Shown: positions 53,018-61,410 of the stretch, one piece after another
How the letters are laid out: each line of letters begins with the position of its first letter
Numbering within the stretch: the first letter of the stretch is position 1
Translations under genes and position numbers: made by a program
Notes under the pieces: generated by a model
Told to the model about the DNA's origin: nothing
The model's input: the letters and a program-made list of their open reading frames with translations, nothing else
Database searches by the model: none
Assembly: GCF_963691685.1 (NCBI RefSeq)
Contig: NZ_OY829290.1
Location: 3,348,001-3,412,000, forward strand
DNA from: Thalassovita sp.
GTDB lineage: Bacteria; Pseudomonadota; Alphaproteobacteria; Rhodobacterales; Rhodobacteraceae
Length of the DNA: 64,000 bases
Reading direction: 5' to 3'

Positions 53018-53709
53018 CAGGCGGCCTCTGGCCCCTTCAGTGCGGTGATTTCTTCCCAGGCGCGGTTGAGGTCAATCATCCGCTTTTCGGCCATGCGGAT
53101 CATCTCCTGCGGGACGCCGCGCGCCATCATCGCATCGGGATGGGTATCGCGCACCAGACGTTTCCAGGCCTTGCGAATGTCAGACATCGGCGTTTCCGGC
53201 GCCACACCCAGCACAGTGTAGGGATCCGGCGCGGCATCCGGCACAAAACGGGCCCGCAGCGCGCGGAAGTCATGATCAGCAATGCCAAAGATATCGGCCA
53301 CCTGATGCAGGAAGTCATCCTCCGCCGGGTGGTAGGTGCCATCCGCCATCGCAATGTGGAACAGCCCCTCCATCAGATCGCACAGGCAGGTGTCTGAACT
53401 GTCAAACATCCGCCGGATCTTCAGCGCGTAATCCTCAAAGCCAGCCACATCGCGCCGCGCTAGGTTAAAGACACGGGCGGCACCGGCCTCATCTTCCTGC
53501 GCGATCTGGAACACCTCACGCATCGCGGTGACCTCATCCCGGGTCACCAGACCATCCGCCTTGGCCATCTTGGCCGAGAGCGCGATCACCGCAATCGTGA
53601 ACGCGACCGAGCGTTCCGGCGGCGTGCGCAGCCGGTCAAAGATCTCGCTCAGCGGCTCACCGCTGGTCAGGGCGCTCAGCGCCTCGCCTATGCGTTTCCA
53701 AATGGACAT
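53017..53709 (-). CDS. TerB-DnaJ domain protein (DjlA-like)
   Basis: A 230-residue protein. Residues 28-150 form an all-helical TerB-like domain (AFTIAVIALSAKMAKADGLVTRDEVTAMREVF, FHIAMADGTYHPAEDDFLHQVADIFG, with acidic metal-site-like residues). Residues 163-228 are a J domain with DPYTVLGVAPETPMSDIRKAWKRLV and the HPD motif in DTHPDAM. Family members act as DnaK co-chaperones. No membrane segment is visible, unlike E. coli DjlA. It is first of a two-gene operon with the EEP gene. Confidence 0.9.
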   Translation of the reverse strand: MSIWKRIGEALSALTSGEPLSEIFDRLRTPPERSVAFTIAVIALSAKMAKADGLVTRDEVTAMREVFQIAQEDEAGAARVFNLARRDVAGFEDYALKIRRMFDSSDTCLCDLMEGLFHIAMADGTYHPAEDDFLHQVADIFGIADHDFRALRARFVPDAAPDPYTVLGVAPETPMSDIRKAWKRLVRDTHPDAMMARGVPQEMIRMAEKRMIDLNRAWEEITALKGPEAA

Positions 53710-53794
53710 GGGGTCAGTCTATCCTGCCGGGCTGCGGCTGTCAGGGTGTAAGGTGGGTCTCAGGGTTCAGAATGTCTTGAGAAATATTGCAGAT

Positions 53795-53819
53795 CCCACC
53801 GCCAAATAGCTGCGGTGGG
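53795..53819. other. Hairpin between divergent/convergent gene ends
   Basis: CCCACCGC (53795-53802) and GCGGTGGG (53812-53819) form an 8-bp stem followed on the plus strand by TTTGGGG. It is a weak terminator candidate 36 bp after the GNAT stop. Confidence 0.4.
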
Positions 53820-53855
53820 TTTGGGGGGGCGGTATAAGTTGCGCGTTAGAAAGAC

Positions 53856-54356
53856 CTAAAGCAGCTTCTGCATCAAGACCATATCGAGGAAACGGCCGAA
53901 TTTATGCCCAACGCGCGGTAATCTGCCGACCTCGGCGTAGCCCATGCGGCTGTGAAAGGCCTGCGCGGCGGTGTTTTCCCCACTGACCGCCCCGATCAGG
54001 CAGCTGTGGCCAGCGGCGCGCGCGTGATCTTCCAGCGCGGTCATCAGCTGCCGCCCCAGCCCTTGGCCCTTGGCCGCCTCGCTGAGGTAGATCGTATGTT
54101 CCATCGCAAAACGGTAGCCCGGCCCGCCGCGAAACGGCCCGTAACAGGCCAGCCCAAGAAGCTGCACCCCGTCACTGGCCACCAGATAGCCCTGCCCCGC
54201 CGCCTGACGTGCGGCAATATCTTCGGCCACAGCCTCGGGGGTCTTTTCAATCGTGGTGAAGGTCACCGTGGTTTCAACGATGATCTTGTTCCAGATCGCC
54301 GCAATCGCCGCCGCATCTGCGGCCTTGGCTGGCCGGATCTCGGGGGTCACAGCCAC
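53856..54356 (-). CDS. GNAT-family N-acetyltransferase (phosphinothricin-type)
   Basis: A 166-residue acetyltransferase. IRPAKAADAAAIAAIWNKIIVETTVTF at the N-terminus and EHTIYLSEAAKGQGLGRQLM (acetyl-CoA loop, residues near 90-110) are typical; the C-terminal NTAAQAFHSRMGYAEVGRLPRVGHKFGRFLDMVLMQK is characteristic of the phosphinothricin/methionine-sulfoximine subgroup. It overlaps the VOC gene by 10 bp. The natural substrate is uncertain; members also acetylate L-amino-acid analogues. Confidence 0.9.
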   Translation of the reverse strand: MAVTPEIRPAKAADAAAIAAIWNKIIVETTVTFTTIEKTPEAVAEDIAARQAAGQGYLVASDGVQLLGLACYGPFRGGPGYRFAMEHTIYLSEAAKGQGLGRQLMTALEDHARAAGHSCLIGAVSGENTAAQAFHSRMGYAEVGRLPRVGHKFGRFLDMVLMQKLL

Positions 54357-54958
54357 CGCTCCTGGCCCTCAACCTCAAAACAGGCACGCATCGAAGGAGC
54401 TTCGCCGGTTTTCAGAACAACCCGCGGATCCTGCAGCAATGGCGCCAATTTCGCCGCCAGCGTCTCTGCGTCCGGATGGGTCAGCTCCAACCTTTTCAGG
54501 CGCGCGCCGCTTTGCGGCAGTTTGGCGGCCGGGTGATCCCCCTGCCACTGCATCAGCGCTGGACAGATCTCATCATAGGGAAGCTTGCCCTCCTGCGGCA
54601 CCGCCATCTTCCAGCGCAGATCGCCCCGCGCCAGATCCACAACCCGTCCGGCCCCTTCGGGCATCTGGGCCAGCGCGGCCTCAATATCCTCAGACCGGCA
54701 GATCCAATTGTGCAGACAGGGCGCACCGGCAAAGCCATCCAGATCAAACCAACGGGCATCCGGGGGCGGGGGTGCCTCAGGGTCAATTGCAATGACTTCC
54801 ATATAAAGCCCGTCTTCCAATCCGATCAGCAGGTTGTGGGTACCAAAGCGCGCATGCTGCCCTCCGGGGCCCATTTCAATCCCAAGACGCTGCGCCACAA
54901 AGGCGCGACCCTCATCAAGTGTGTTTGCCGCAACAGCAATATGGTCTAGAACCAGCAT
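54347..54958 (-). CDS. VOC-family (glyoxalase-like domain) protein
   Basis: A 203-residue protein beginning LVLDHIAVAANTLDEGRAFV, the opening strand of a glyoxalase-like fold with a metal-ligand His, followed by MGPGGQHARFGTHNLLIGLEDGLYMEVIAIDP with further candidate ligands. The ATG at 54958 gives the standard N-terminus; 14 extra upstream residues are rejected. It overlaps the GNAT gene. The reaction is unknown. Confidence 0.86.
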   Translation of the reverse strand: MLVLDHIAVAANTLDEGRAFVAQRLGIEMGPGGQHARFGTHNLLIGLEDGLYMEVIAIDPEAPPPPDARWFDLDGFAGAPCLHNWICRSEDIEAALAQMPEGAGRVVDLARGDLRWKMAVPQEGKLPYDEICPALMQWQGDHPAAKLPQSGARLKRLELTHPDAETLAAKLAPLLQDPRVVLKTGEAPSMRACFEVEGQERWL

Positions 54959-55050
54959 TAAACAGTTTTTCTCCCCAGTCGTTGGTATTGCACCAAGCAA
55001 TATTCAACCCATCTCGGCAGGAAACTTGGATACAGAGTAAAGGAAACGCA

Positions 55051-56232
55051 ATGCTGCTTCGCGCAATCGACAAATTTTTCAGGCATGAGGCCTCGGGTGG
55101 CATCCTCTTGATGCTCTCTGCGGTGGCCGCGCTGGTCGTCGCAAACTCGGCCCTGTCTGGAACCTATGAAAGCGTGCTGGGCAGCTATCTGGCGGTCACA
55201 CTGGACGGCGAAGGGCTGAAGAAGCCGCTGATCCTGTGGATCAACGACGGTTTGATGGCGATCTTCTTCTTCCTCATCGGTCTTGAGCTGAAGCGCGAGA
55301 TGATGGAAGGCAAACTGAAGAACCCCGCCGATGTGGTGCTGCCGGGCATGGCGGCTGTGGGCGGTATGATCGTACCGGCGCTGATCTTTGTCTTCTTCAA
55401 CTGGGGGCTGCCTTCGATTTCCGGCTGGGCCATTCCCGCCGCAACCGACATTGCCTTTGCGCTGGGGATCCTGGCCCTGATGGGCACCCGGGCGCCCGCA
55501 TCGCTGAAGGTGTTCCTGCTTACGCTGGCCATCCTTGATGACCTTGGCGCCATCGTGATCATCGCGCTGTTCTACACGGCGGAACTGAAGGTGGATTACC
55601 TCTATCTGGCACTGCTGCCGCTGGGCGGGCTGATCTGGCTGAACCTGAAAGGTGCGCACCGCGTGGCCCCGGCGCTGATGCTGGGTGTGGTGATGTGGTT
55701 CTTCGTGCTGAAATCAGGAGTCCACGCGACGCTGGCCGGTGTTGTCACCGCATTCTGCATCCCGCTGACCGACAAATGGGGCAAGAGCCCGCTGCATTCG
55801 CTGGAACACGGCCTGACGCCCTATGTGCTCTACCTGATCATCCCGATCTTTGCCTTTGCAAACGCCGGTGTGGTGCTGCAGGGCATGACCTTTGCCGATC
55901 TCTTTGCGCCGCTGCCACTGGGCATCGCCCTGGGTCTGATCGCGGGCAAGCAGCTGGGTGTCTTTGGCATCACCTATGTGATGGTCAAATCCGGCATGTC
56001 ACGCATGCCGCATGGCGCCAACTGGATGCATATCTACGGCGTCGCCTGTCTGGCCGGCATCGGCTTTACCATGTCACTGTTCATCGGCTCGCTCAGCTTC
56101 TCGGATGCGGCGATGATGAACCAGGTGCGCCTTGGCGTGCTGTCAGGTTCAGCCATCTCGGCCCTGTTGGGCGCCGGTGCGCTGCTGCTGGCGGGACGCG
56201 AGAAAGAAGAGCCGCAGACCGAAGCGGCGTGA
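55051..56232 (+). CDS. nhaA: Na+/H+ antiporter NhaA
   Basis: A 393-residue inner-membrane antiporter that expels Na+ for H+, fitting a marine cell. Family motifs: FFRHEASGGILLMLSAVAAL at the start, WINDGLMAIFFFLIGLELKRE, AIPAATDIAFALGIL, and the paired aspartates of the ion site in ILDDLGAIVIIALFYT. The C-terminus has GIGFTMSLFIGSLSF. AAAGGAAA precedes the ATG at 55051; the open frame upstream of it is not used. It is a single gene with its own terminator. Confidence 0.96.
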   Translation: MLLRAIDKFFRHEASGGILLMLSAVAALVVANSALSGTYESVLGSYLAVTLDGEGLKKPLILWINDGLMAIFFFLIGLELKREMMEGKLKNPADVVLPGMAAVGGMIVPALIFVFFNWGLPSISGWAIPAATDIAFALGILALMGTRAPASLKVFLLTLAILDDLGAIVIIALFYTAELKVDYLYLALLPLGGLIWLNLKGAHRVAPALMLGVVMWFFVLKSGVHATLAGVVTAFCIPLTDKWGKSPLHSLEHGLTPYVLYLIIPIFAFANAGVVLQGMTFADLFAPLPLGIALGLIAGKQLGVFGITYVMVKSGMSRMPHGANWMHIYGVACLAGIGFTMSLFIGSLSFSDAAMMNQVRLGVLSGSAISALLGAGALLLAGREKEEPQTEAA

Positions 56233-56254
56233 TTTCTTCACACTGAAAGACTGC

Positions 56255-56286
56255 AAAAAGGCGCCCCTGTTTCGGGCGCCTTTTTT
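56255..56286 (+). terminator. Terminator of nhaA
   Basis: AAAAAGGCGCCC, a 7-nt loop, GGGCGCC and TTTTTTT, 22 bp after the stop. The A run on the other side makes it workable for the opposite strand also. Confidence 0.92.
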
Positions 56287-56300
56287 GTGGCTATCGCTGC

Positions 56301-56340
56301 GCCGCCTCCGGCGGGAGTATTTGGGGAACATTGAAAGGGG
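56301..56340 (+). repeat. Dispersed hairpin-plus-GAGTATTT repeat, copy D
   Basis: Hairpin GCCGCC-TCC-GGCGG directly followed by the 23-bp core that is identical to copy C (GAGTATTTGGGGAACATTGA, AAG). It sits just after the nhaA terminator, before the convergent exporter gene. Confidence 0.75.
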
Positions 56341-56349
56341 GCGTTGCGC

Positions 56350-57300
56350 TTACGAGCCCGCGCCGCGCTTTTGACTTACGCGGCGACACCGTGACAACAG
56401 ACGTCCGTCTGTCACCACAAAGCCCAGAGCGATCACCGCAAAGCCTACCCCCTCGGCCGCGCCGATCCGTTCTCCCAGGACCAGAGCGCCCAGCGCAATG
56501 GCAAAGGGCGGGATCAACAGGGTGACCAGCATCAGATTGGCCGCCCCGGCCCGACGCAGGATTGCAAAGTAGAGGGCATAGGCCAAAGACGTCGACAGGA
56601 GCGCCAGCCCGGCGAGCGCCCCAAAGGTACCCGCGGAAAGATCAAACCGGGGTGGGCCTTCGACCAGCAGCACCACAGGCAACATCAAGACAGCCGCGCC
56701 GATTAGCATGCCGGTGGCATTTACCAAAGGCGGATGGCCGCCCAGCAGACGTTTGCCCCAGACACTGGCCAGCGCATAAGACAGGGCCGCCCCCAGCACC
56801 GCCAGCTGCGCCAGATTGGCCGGATCAAAACCGCCCAACGCCTCTGGCCCCATGATGACCGCCACGCCCAAAAGGCCCAGCACAGCGCCTGCCAGTTTGT
56901 TTGGCGTCAAAGGCTCATCCGGCAGCAACAGCCCGGCCACCACCGCGCCGAACATTGCTGTGGTGCCGTTCAGGATTGAGGCCAGCCCGGCCTCAATCTG
57001 CTGTTGCCCCCAGAAGATCAGCGAAAATGGGATCGCGTTGTTCAACAGCCCCATTCCCAAGGCGCCACCCCAGAAACGCGCGGACCGGGGCAGCGCCAGT
57101 CCCCCCAAGCGCAACGCCAGCAACAGCGCAGGCACCGCCCAGACCACCCGATGCAGGGTGATGGTCATTGGCGGCACCTCGCGCAGGGCAAGTTCGGCAA
57201 ACAGGAAGGAGCCGCCCCAAACGGCAGCAAGGCACAGCAGCAACACAAAGCTCTGCGCGGTCATTGCGGTGGGTTGGGAGGTGGTCATAGAAGTGTTCAT
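56350..57300 (-). CDS. EamA/DMT-family membrane transporter
   Basis: A 316-residue (312 from 57288) protein with about ten hydrophobic segments and two EamA repeats: FVLLLCLAAVWGGSFLFAELALREVPP at the start of the first, AVLGAALSYALASVWGKRLLGG of the second. Members export amino acids or other metabolites. The C-terminus is Arg-rich. Neither ATG (57300, 57288) has a clear ribosome site. The start lies only 17 bp after a strong terminator on the same strand, so its transcription needs read-through or a promoter within the terminator region. Confidence 0.85.
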   Translation of the reverse strand: MNTSMTTSQPTAMTAQSFVLLLCLAAVWGGSFLFAELALREVPPMTITLHRVVWAVPALLLALRLGGLALPRSARFWGGALGMGLLNNAIPFSLIFWGQQQIEAGLASILNGTTAMFGAVVAGLLLPDEPLTPNKLAGAVLGLLGVAVIMGPEALGGFDPANLAQLAVLGAALSYALASVWGKRLLGGHPPLVNATGMLIGAAVLMLPVVLLVEGPPRFDLSAGTFGALAGLALLSTSLAYALYFAILRRAGAANLMLVTLLIPPFAIALGALVLGERIGAAEGVGFAVIALGFVVTDGRLLSRCRRVSQKRGAGS

Positions 57301-57316
57301 AGATGTGGTCTTCACG

Positions 57317-57349
57317 AAAAAAATCCCCGACAGGTGGTCTGCCGGGGAT
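57317..57349 (-). terminator. Strong terminator upstream of the exporter
   Basis: On the minus strand ATCCCCGGCAG-ACCAC-CTGTCGGGGAT followed by TTTTTT: an 11-bp stem (one G-T pair). It lies 142 bp after the mutase stop, so it ends either the mutase mRNA or a short separate RNA. Confidence 0.9.
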
Positions 57350-57390
57350 CTTAGAGTGTTCTTTGGAGCGCACGATCCGTTTCCTGCGCA

Positions 57391-57411
57391 TTCATCTTGC
57401 CGCAAGTACTC
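57391..57411 (-). repeat. Dispersed GAGTATTT-like repeat, copy E (diverged)
   Basis: On the minus strand GAGTACTTGCGGCAAGATGA with A, preceded by CCCA as in copies A and B. It matches the other copies at the GAGTA-TT start and the GATGAA end. Confidence 0.5.
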
Positions 57412-57490
57412 TGGGTGAAGGCAGTCCGCCGCAGGAAGGGCGGAAAGAGCAAAGCCCTCCCTGCCCTGCCGTCGCCGGCACGCGATCACA

Positions 57491-59620
57491 TCAGGCGCGG
57501 GCTTCGCGGATCAGCTTCAGGATGTCCTCCGCCGCCTCAGGAATATTGGTACCGGGGCCGAAGATTGCCTTCACACCGGCGTTTTGCAGGAACTCATAAT
57601 CCTGCTGCGGGATCACCCCGCCGCAGATCACGATGATGTCTTCGGCGTCTTTGTCCTTCAGCGCCTCAATTAGCTGCGGTGCAAGTGTCTTGTGACCGGC
57701 GGCCTGGGACGAGATGCCAACCACATGCACATCGTTGTCCACTGCGTCCTGTGCGGCCTCAGCCGGGGTCTGGAACAGCGGGCCAACGTCCACGTCAAAA
57801 CCGATGTCGGCAAAGGCAGTGGCGATCACTTTGGCGCCGCGGTCGTGGCCATCTTGGCCCATCTTGACCACCAACAGGCGCGGGCGACGGCCCTCTTCCT
57901 CGGCAAAGGCTTCGATGGATTTCTGAATGGCGGCGAAGCCTTCGTCGCCTTCATAGGCGGCACCGTAGACCCCGGCGAGGGTTTTGACCTCGGCGCGGTG
58001 ACGGCCAAATTCTTTTTCCATGGCCATGCTGATTTCCCCTACTGTTGCACGGGCGCGGGCGGCTTCGACGGCCAGCGCCAGCAGGTTGCCCCCTTCGGAG
58101 GCCCCTTTGGTCAAAGCCTCCAGCGCAGCGCTGCACGCCGCCTCATCGCGGGTCTCACGGATCTGGTTCAGGCGGGCGATCTGGCTTTCGCGCACCGCCA
58201 CGTTGTCCACATCCAGAATGTCGATCGGGTCTTCTTCGGACAGGCGGTATTTGTTCACGCCGACGATGACCTCTTCGCCACGGTCGATCATCGCCTGACG
58301 TTTCGCCGCCGATTCCTCAATCCGCAGTTTCGGCATGCCCGAGGCCACAGCCTTGGTCATGCCGCCCATTTCCTCAACCTCTTCGATCAAGGCCCAGGCC
58401 TTCTCGGCCAGCTCATTGGTCAGGCTTTCCACGTAGTAAGAGCCCGCCAGCGGGTCGACCACATTGGTCACGCCAGTTTCTTCCTGCAGGATAATCTGGG
58501 TGTTCCGGGCAATCCGCGCCGAGAACTCGGTCGGCAGGGCGATGGCTTCGTCCAGCGCGTTGGTGTGCAACGACTGGGTGCCGCCCAGAACCGCTGACAT
58601 CGCCTCATAAGCAGTACGGATCACGTTGTTATAAGGATCCTGTTCCTGAAGGCTGACGCCGGAGGTCTGGCAGTGGGTGCGCAGCATCTTGGAGCGTTCG
58701 GACTGGGCGCCAAACTCGGTCATGATACGGTGCCACAGCATCCGCGCCGCGCGTAGTTTGGCGGCCTCCATGAAGAAGTTCATGCCGATGGCAAAGAAGA
58801 ACGACAGGCGGCCGGCGAATTTATCCACGTCCATGCCTGCGTTGATCGCGGCGCGGACATATTCACGGCCATCGGCCAGCGTATAGGCCAGTTCCTGCAC
58901 CAGGTTCGCGCCCGCTTCCTGCATGTGATAGCCGGAGATCGAGATCGAGTTGAACTTGGGCATCTCATTCGAGGTGTATTCGATGATGTCCGAGATGATC
59001 CGCATCGAGGGCTCAGGCGGGTAGATATAGGTGTTGCGCACCATGAACTCTTTCAGAATATCGTTCTGAATGGTGCCCGCCAACAGGCTCTTGTCATGGC
59101 CCTGCTCTTCACCGGCCACGATGAAGTTTGCCAGGATCGGGATCACCGCGCCGTTCATGGTCATCGAGACCGAAACCTTATCCAGCGGGATGCCGTCAAA
59201 GAGGATTTTCATATCCTCGACCGAGTCAATCGCCACACCGGCTTTGCCGACATCGCCCACGACTCGTTCATGGTCACTGTCATAGCCGCGGTGGGTGGCC
59301 AGATCGAAAGCGACCGAAACACCCTGCTGACCGGCCGCAAGGTTCTTGCGGTAAAAGGCGTTGGATTCTTCAGCGGTGGAGAAGCCGGCATATTGGCGGA
59401 TGGTCCAGGGACGGCCGGCATACATCGTGGCCTTTACGCCACGGGTGAAGGGGCCAAAGCCTGGCAGTTCGCCCATATGCGGCAGACCTTCGGTGTCCTC
59501 GGCCGTATAGAGCGGCTGCACCTTGATGCCTTCCAGCGTGTCCCAGTTGAGATCGTCAAGCGGGCGGCCGCGCAGTTCTTTCTCGGCCAGTTTGCGCCAA
59601 TCGTCTTTGCTGTTGGTCAT
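57491..59620 (-). CDS. scpA: Methylmalonyl-CoA mutase
   Basis: A 709-residue B12-dependent mutase converting methylmalonyl-CoA to succinyl-CoA, the exit of propionyl-CoA (or the ethylmalonyl-CoA route). The catalytic barrel shows [39 protein letters not shown] and the [15 protein letters not shown] region. The C-terminal B12 domain carries the cobalt-ligand motif GQDGHDRG with [14 protein letters not shown] and GGVIPQQDY. It is a single-chain homodimer type. AGAGGA lies eight bases before the ATG at 59620. Confidence 0.96.
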   Translation of the reverse strand: MTNSKDDWRKLAEKELRGRPLDDLNWDTLEGIKVQPLYTAEDTEGLPHMGELPGFGPFTRGVKATMYAGRPWTIRQYAGFSTAEESNAFYRKNLAAGQQGVSVAFDLATHRGYDSDHERVVGDVGKAGVAIDSVEDMKILFDGIPLDKVSVSMTMNGAVIPILANFIVAGEEQGHDKSLLAGTIQNDILKEFMVRNTYIYPPEPSMRIISDIIEYTSNEMPKFNSISISGYHMQEAGANLVQELAYTLADGREYVRAAINAGMDVDKFAGRLSFFFAIGMNFFMEAAKLRAARMLWHRIMTEFGAQSERSKMLRTHCQTSGVSLQEQDPYNNVIRTAYEAMSAVLGGTQSLHTNALDEAIALPTEFSARIARNTQIILQEETGVTNVVDPLAGSYYVESLTNELAEKAWALIEEVEEMGGMTKAVASGMPKLRIEESAAKRQAMIDRGEEVIVGVNKYRLSEEDPIDILDVDNVAVRESQIARLNQIRETRDEAACSAALEALTKGASEGGNLLALAVEAARARATVGEISMAMEKEFGRHRAEVKTLAGVYGAAYEGDEGFAAIQKSIEAFAEEEGRRPRLLVVKMGQDGHDRGAKVIATAFADIGFDVDVGPLFQTPAEAAQDAVDNDVHVVGISSQAAGHKTLAPQLIEALKDKDAEDIIVICGGVIPQQDYEFLQNAGVKAIFGPGTNIPEAAEDILKLIREARA

Positions 59621-59776
59621 GCTTTGGTCCTCTTCTTTGCGCCGGGAGGGGCGCCCTTTGTCCGGGAATGGGGTGGGATGGCCTGCGGCCCTGCCGACAC
59701 ACCAAGATTTGTGCATTTCACGGTCGCAATCGGGGCAAGGATGCCTATATCGTGATCGACAGGAGGCCTTGTTTTG

Positions 59777-60277
59777 ATGCGACGAGTGTTTGGAATTCTT
59801 ACGTTTTTGGCGCTGCCCGTGCTGGGCGGTACCTCATTGGCGGCGCAAGAGGCCACAGTGGCCGAAACTGCGCCTGCAGATGCAGCTGAGCCGGTAACGG
59901 TTGCCGCCCCTGCCCTGCCCATCGTGGACAGCGCAGATGTGACGCTGGATGACTTCCTCTGGGTCAAACGGCCCATTGTCGTCTTTGCCGATGCCGCCGC
60001 CGATCCACGATTTGTGGAACAGATGCGATTTCTGGAATCCGACATCGAAGAGCTGGTGCTGCGTGATGTGGTTGTGATGACCGACACCGACCGCAAAAGC
60101 GGTTCCGCCCTGCGCAAGAAGCTGCGCCCGCGCGGCTTCATGCTGGCGCTGATCGACAAGGACGGTGAAGTCAAACTGCGCAAACCTGCCCCCTGGACGG
60201 TGCGCGAAATCACCCGCTCCATCGACAAATGGCCGACACGGCAGCAGGAAATCCGGGAACAGCTGGGCAAGGAGTAG
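59777..60277 (+). CDS. DUF4174-family exported protein
   Basis: A 166-residue protein. Signal peptide ([23 protein letters not shown]) then an Ala/Pro linker to residue 50. The domain begins [27 protein letters not shown] and ends [34 protein letters not shown], the DUF4174 pattern, thioredoxin-like in strand order but without a CxxC. AGGAGG lies 10 bp before the ATG; a TTG three bases earlier is the alternative. It is divergent from the mutase gene. Confidence 0.85.
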   Translation: MRRVFGILTFLALPVLGGTSLAAQEATVAETAPADAAEPVTVAAPALPIVDSADVTLDDFLWVKRPIVVFADAAADPRFVEQMRFLESDIEELVLRDVVVMTDTDRKSGSALRKKLRPRGFMLALIDKDGEVKLRKPAPWTVREITRSIDKWPTRQQEIREQLGKE

Positions 60278-60281
60278 AGCA

Positions 60282-61382
60282 TCACTCAGCCCCTCCTAGC
60301 TTGATCGAACTGTCCGAGGTGGCGTTGCGGGACAACGCAGCCTTGTTTGCCTCTGCGCGGCGGCGGCTCCAAGCGGTGCGCTTTTTGTTGAGCTGCGCAA
60401 CACGGCCCAGCGCTGCCTTGGCCTCGCCCTCATCGCCGACAATACCCTTTGACACCAAGGTTTCCGCAAACCCCTGCATCTGTTCAGGTGAAAACCGGCC
60501 GATCACTGCGGAATGCAGGCTGAGACAGAAAGCATCCCTTTGTTTTGCGTCCGCCAAGCGTTCATCAATCTGATCGTCCGACATGGACAGGAACAGGCTG
60601 ACCTGATTGACCAAACCGGGCGCAAAATCTTCCTCAATCGTGCCGCGCGCATCATAGCAGCAGGCGTTGAGGGCCATGAATTCTGTCGGGTGGTTCTTTT
60701 TCGGCAAAAACTGCAGTTGAACTGGCCCGCCTGTGCGCTCCATCGTTTGGACCGTTTCGCGCAGAAGGCTTGTTCTGACGCTGAAGGGCGTGATGAATTG
60801 GGTGAGGTTGGTGATGTCTGCCACGCTCAACTCTGAGCCGACCGCTTTGAGGGAGGCGCTCATCCATGGGGTCGAAAGGCCACCCAACTGCTCAAATCGT
60901 GCAAGCGGCCGCCCGTCATCATGCACAAAGTCCTGAGGCCCAATGGGCCGCAAGAACACGTTTTTTGCATCAAGGATAACCAGATAGGGGCTATCTGTCA
61001 GACCACCGGCTGCCAGCTTGAACGCCTGCTGCATCCGCCATCCGCTTAGCCCACGCCATCCCGCGTTGCGCCAAGACTGCAAGACCGATGGCAGGTACAA
61101 TTTGAGCACATCCAGCGACCAGGCAGAGATGTGGCCCACAGCGGGTTTTGCAAAAAGGTCGTCCCCTGTTTTGATGACGACCTTATCCGCCAGAGGCCCA
61201 TAAGCAGGGAGAATGTCGCGCAGTTTTCGGCTGACCTTTACGTCAGACGCATCATTCACAAGCACAAGGATCTGATCCACCAGCGATGGATCAAGAAACT
61301 TGGCAAGCGATCGCGCCTGAAGTTCGAGGAGCGGCACCTCGCCCCCAAACACGACCGTTGCAAATGACATTTTTGGCTGCAC
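60282..61382 (-). CDS. Glycosyltransferase-like protein (DUF6492-type)
   Basis: A 366-residue protein with a GT-A-like opening SFATVVFGGEVPLLELQARSLAKFLDPSLVDQILVLVNDASDV and a mid-protein YLVILDAKNVFLRPI, where the Asp could stand for the usual DXD. This resembles DUF6492 proteins, which are thought to be sugar transferases of surface polymers. The GTG at 61382 is chosen because AGGGA lies eight bases upstream; the ATG four codons later has no site. The codon use is less GC-rich than its neighbours. It lies between the mutase and carboxylase genes. Confidence 0.68.
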   Translation of the reverse strand: MQPKMSFATVVFGGEVPLLELQARSLAKFLDPSLVDQILVLVNDASDVKVSRKLRDILPAYGPLADKVVIKTGDDLFAKPAVGHISAWSLDVLKLYLPSVLQSWRNAGWRGLSGWRMQQAFKLAAGGLTDSPYLVILDAKNVFLRPIGPQDFVHDDGRPLARFEQLGGLSTPWMSASLKAVGSELSVADITNLTQFITPFSVRTSLLRETVQTMERTGGPVQLQFLPKKNHPTEFMALNACCYDARGTIEEDFAPGLVNQVSLFLSMSDDQIDERLADAKQRDAFCLSLHSAVIGRFSPEQMQGFAETLVSKGIVGDEGEAKAALGRVAQLNKKRTAWSRRRAEANKAALSRNATSDSSIKLGGAE

Positions 61383-61410
61383 GAAAATTATCCCTGCAAG
61401 TTGGGTGGGC

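Larger units (their letters stand above)
57317..57411 (-). ncRNA. Candidate small RNA or attenuator between the mutase and exporter genes
   Basis: The 150-bp gap after the mutase gene holds repeat copy E, then about 60 bases and the strong terminator at 57317-57349. A terminator so far from the mutase stop, with the exporter start immediately beyond, suggests a short transcript of about 60-90 nt or a conditional leader. No known RNA family is claimed. Confidence 0.35.

Noticed and set aside
54959..55050. Possible sodium- or pH-responsive riboswitch before nhaA
   Set aside because: Only 92 bp are available and I see no stable conserved fold.
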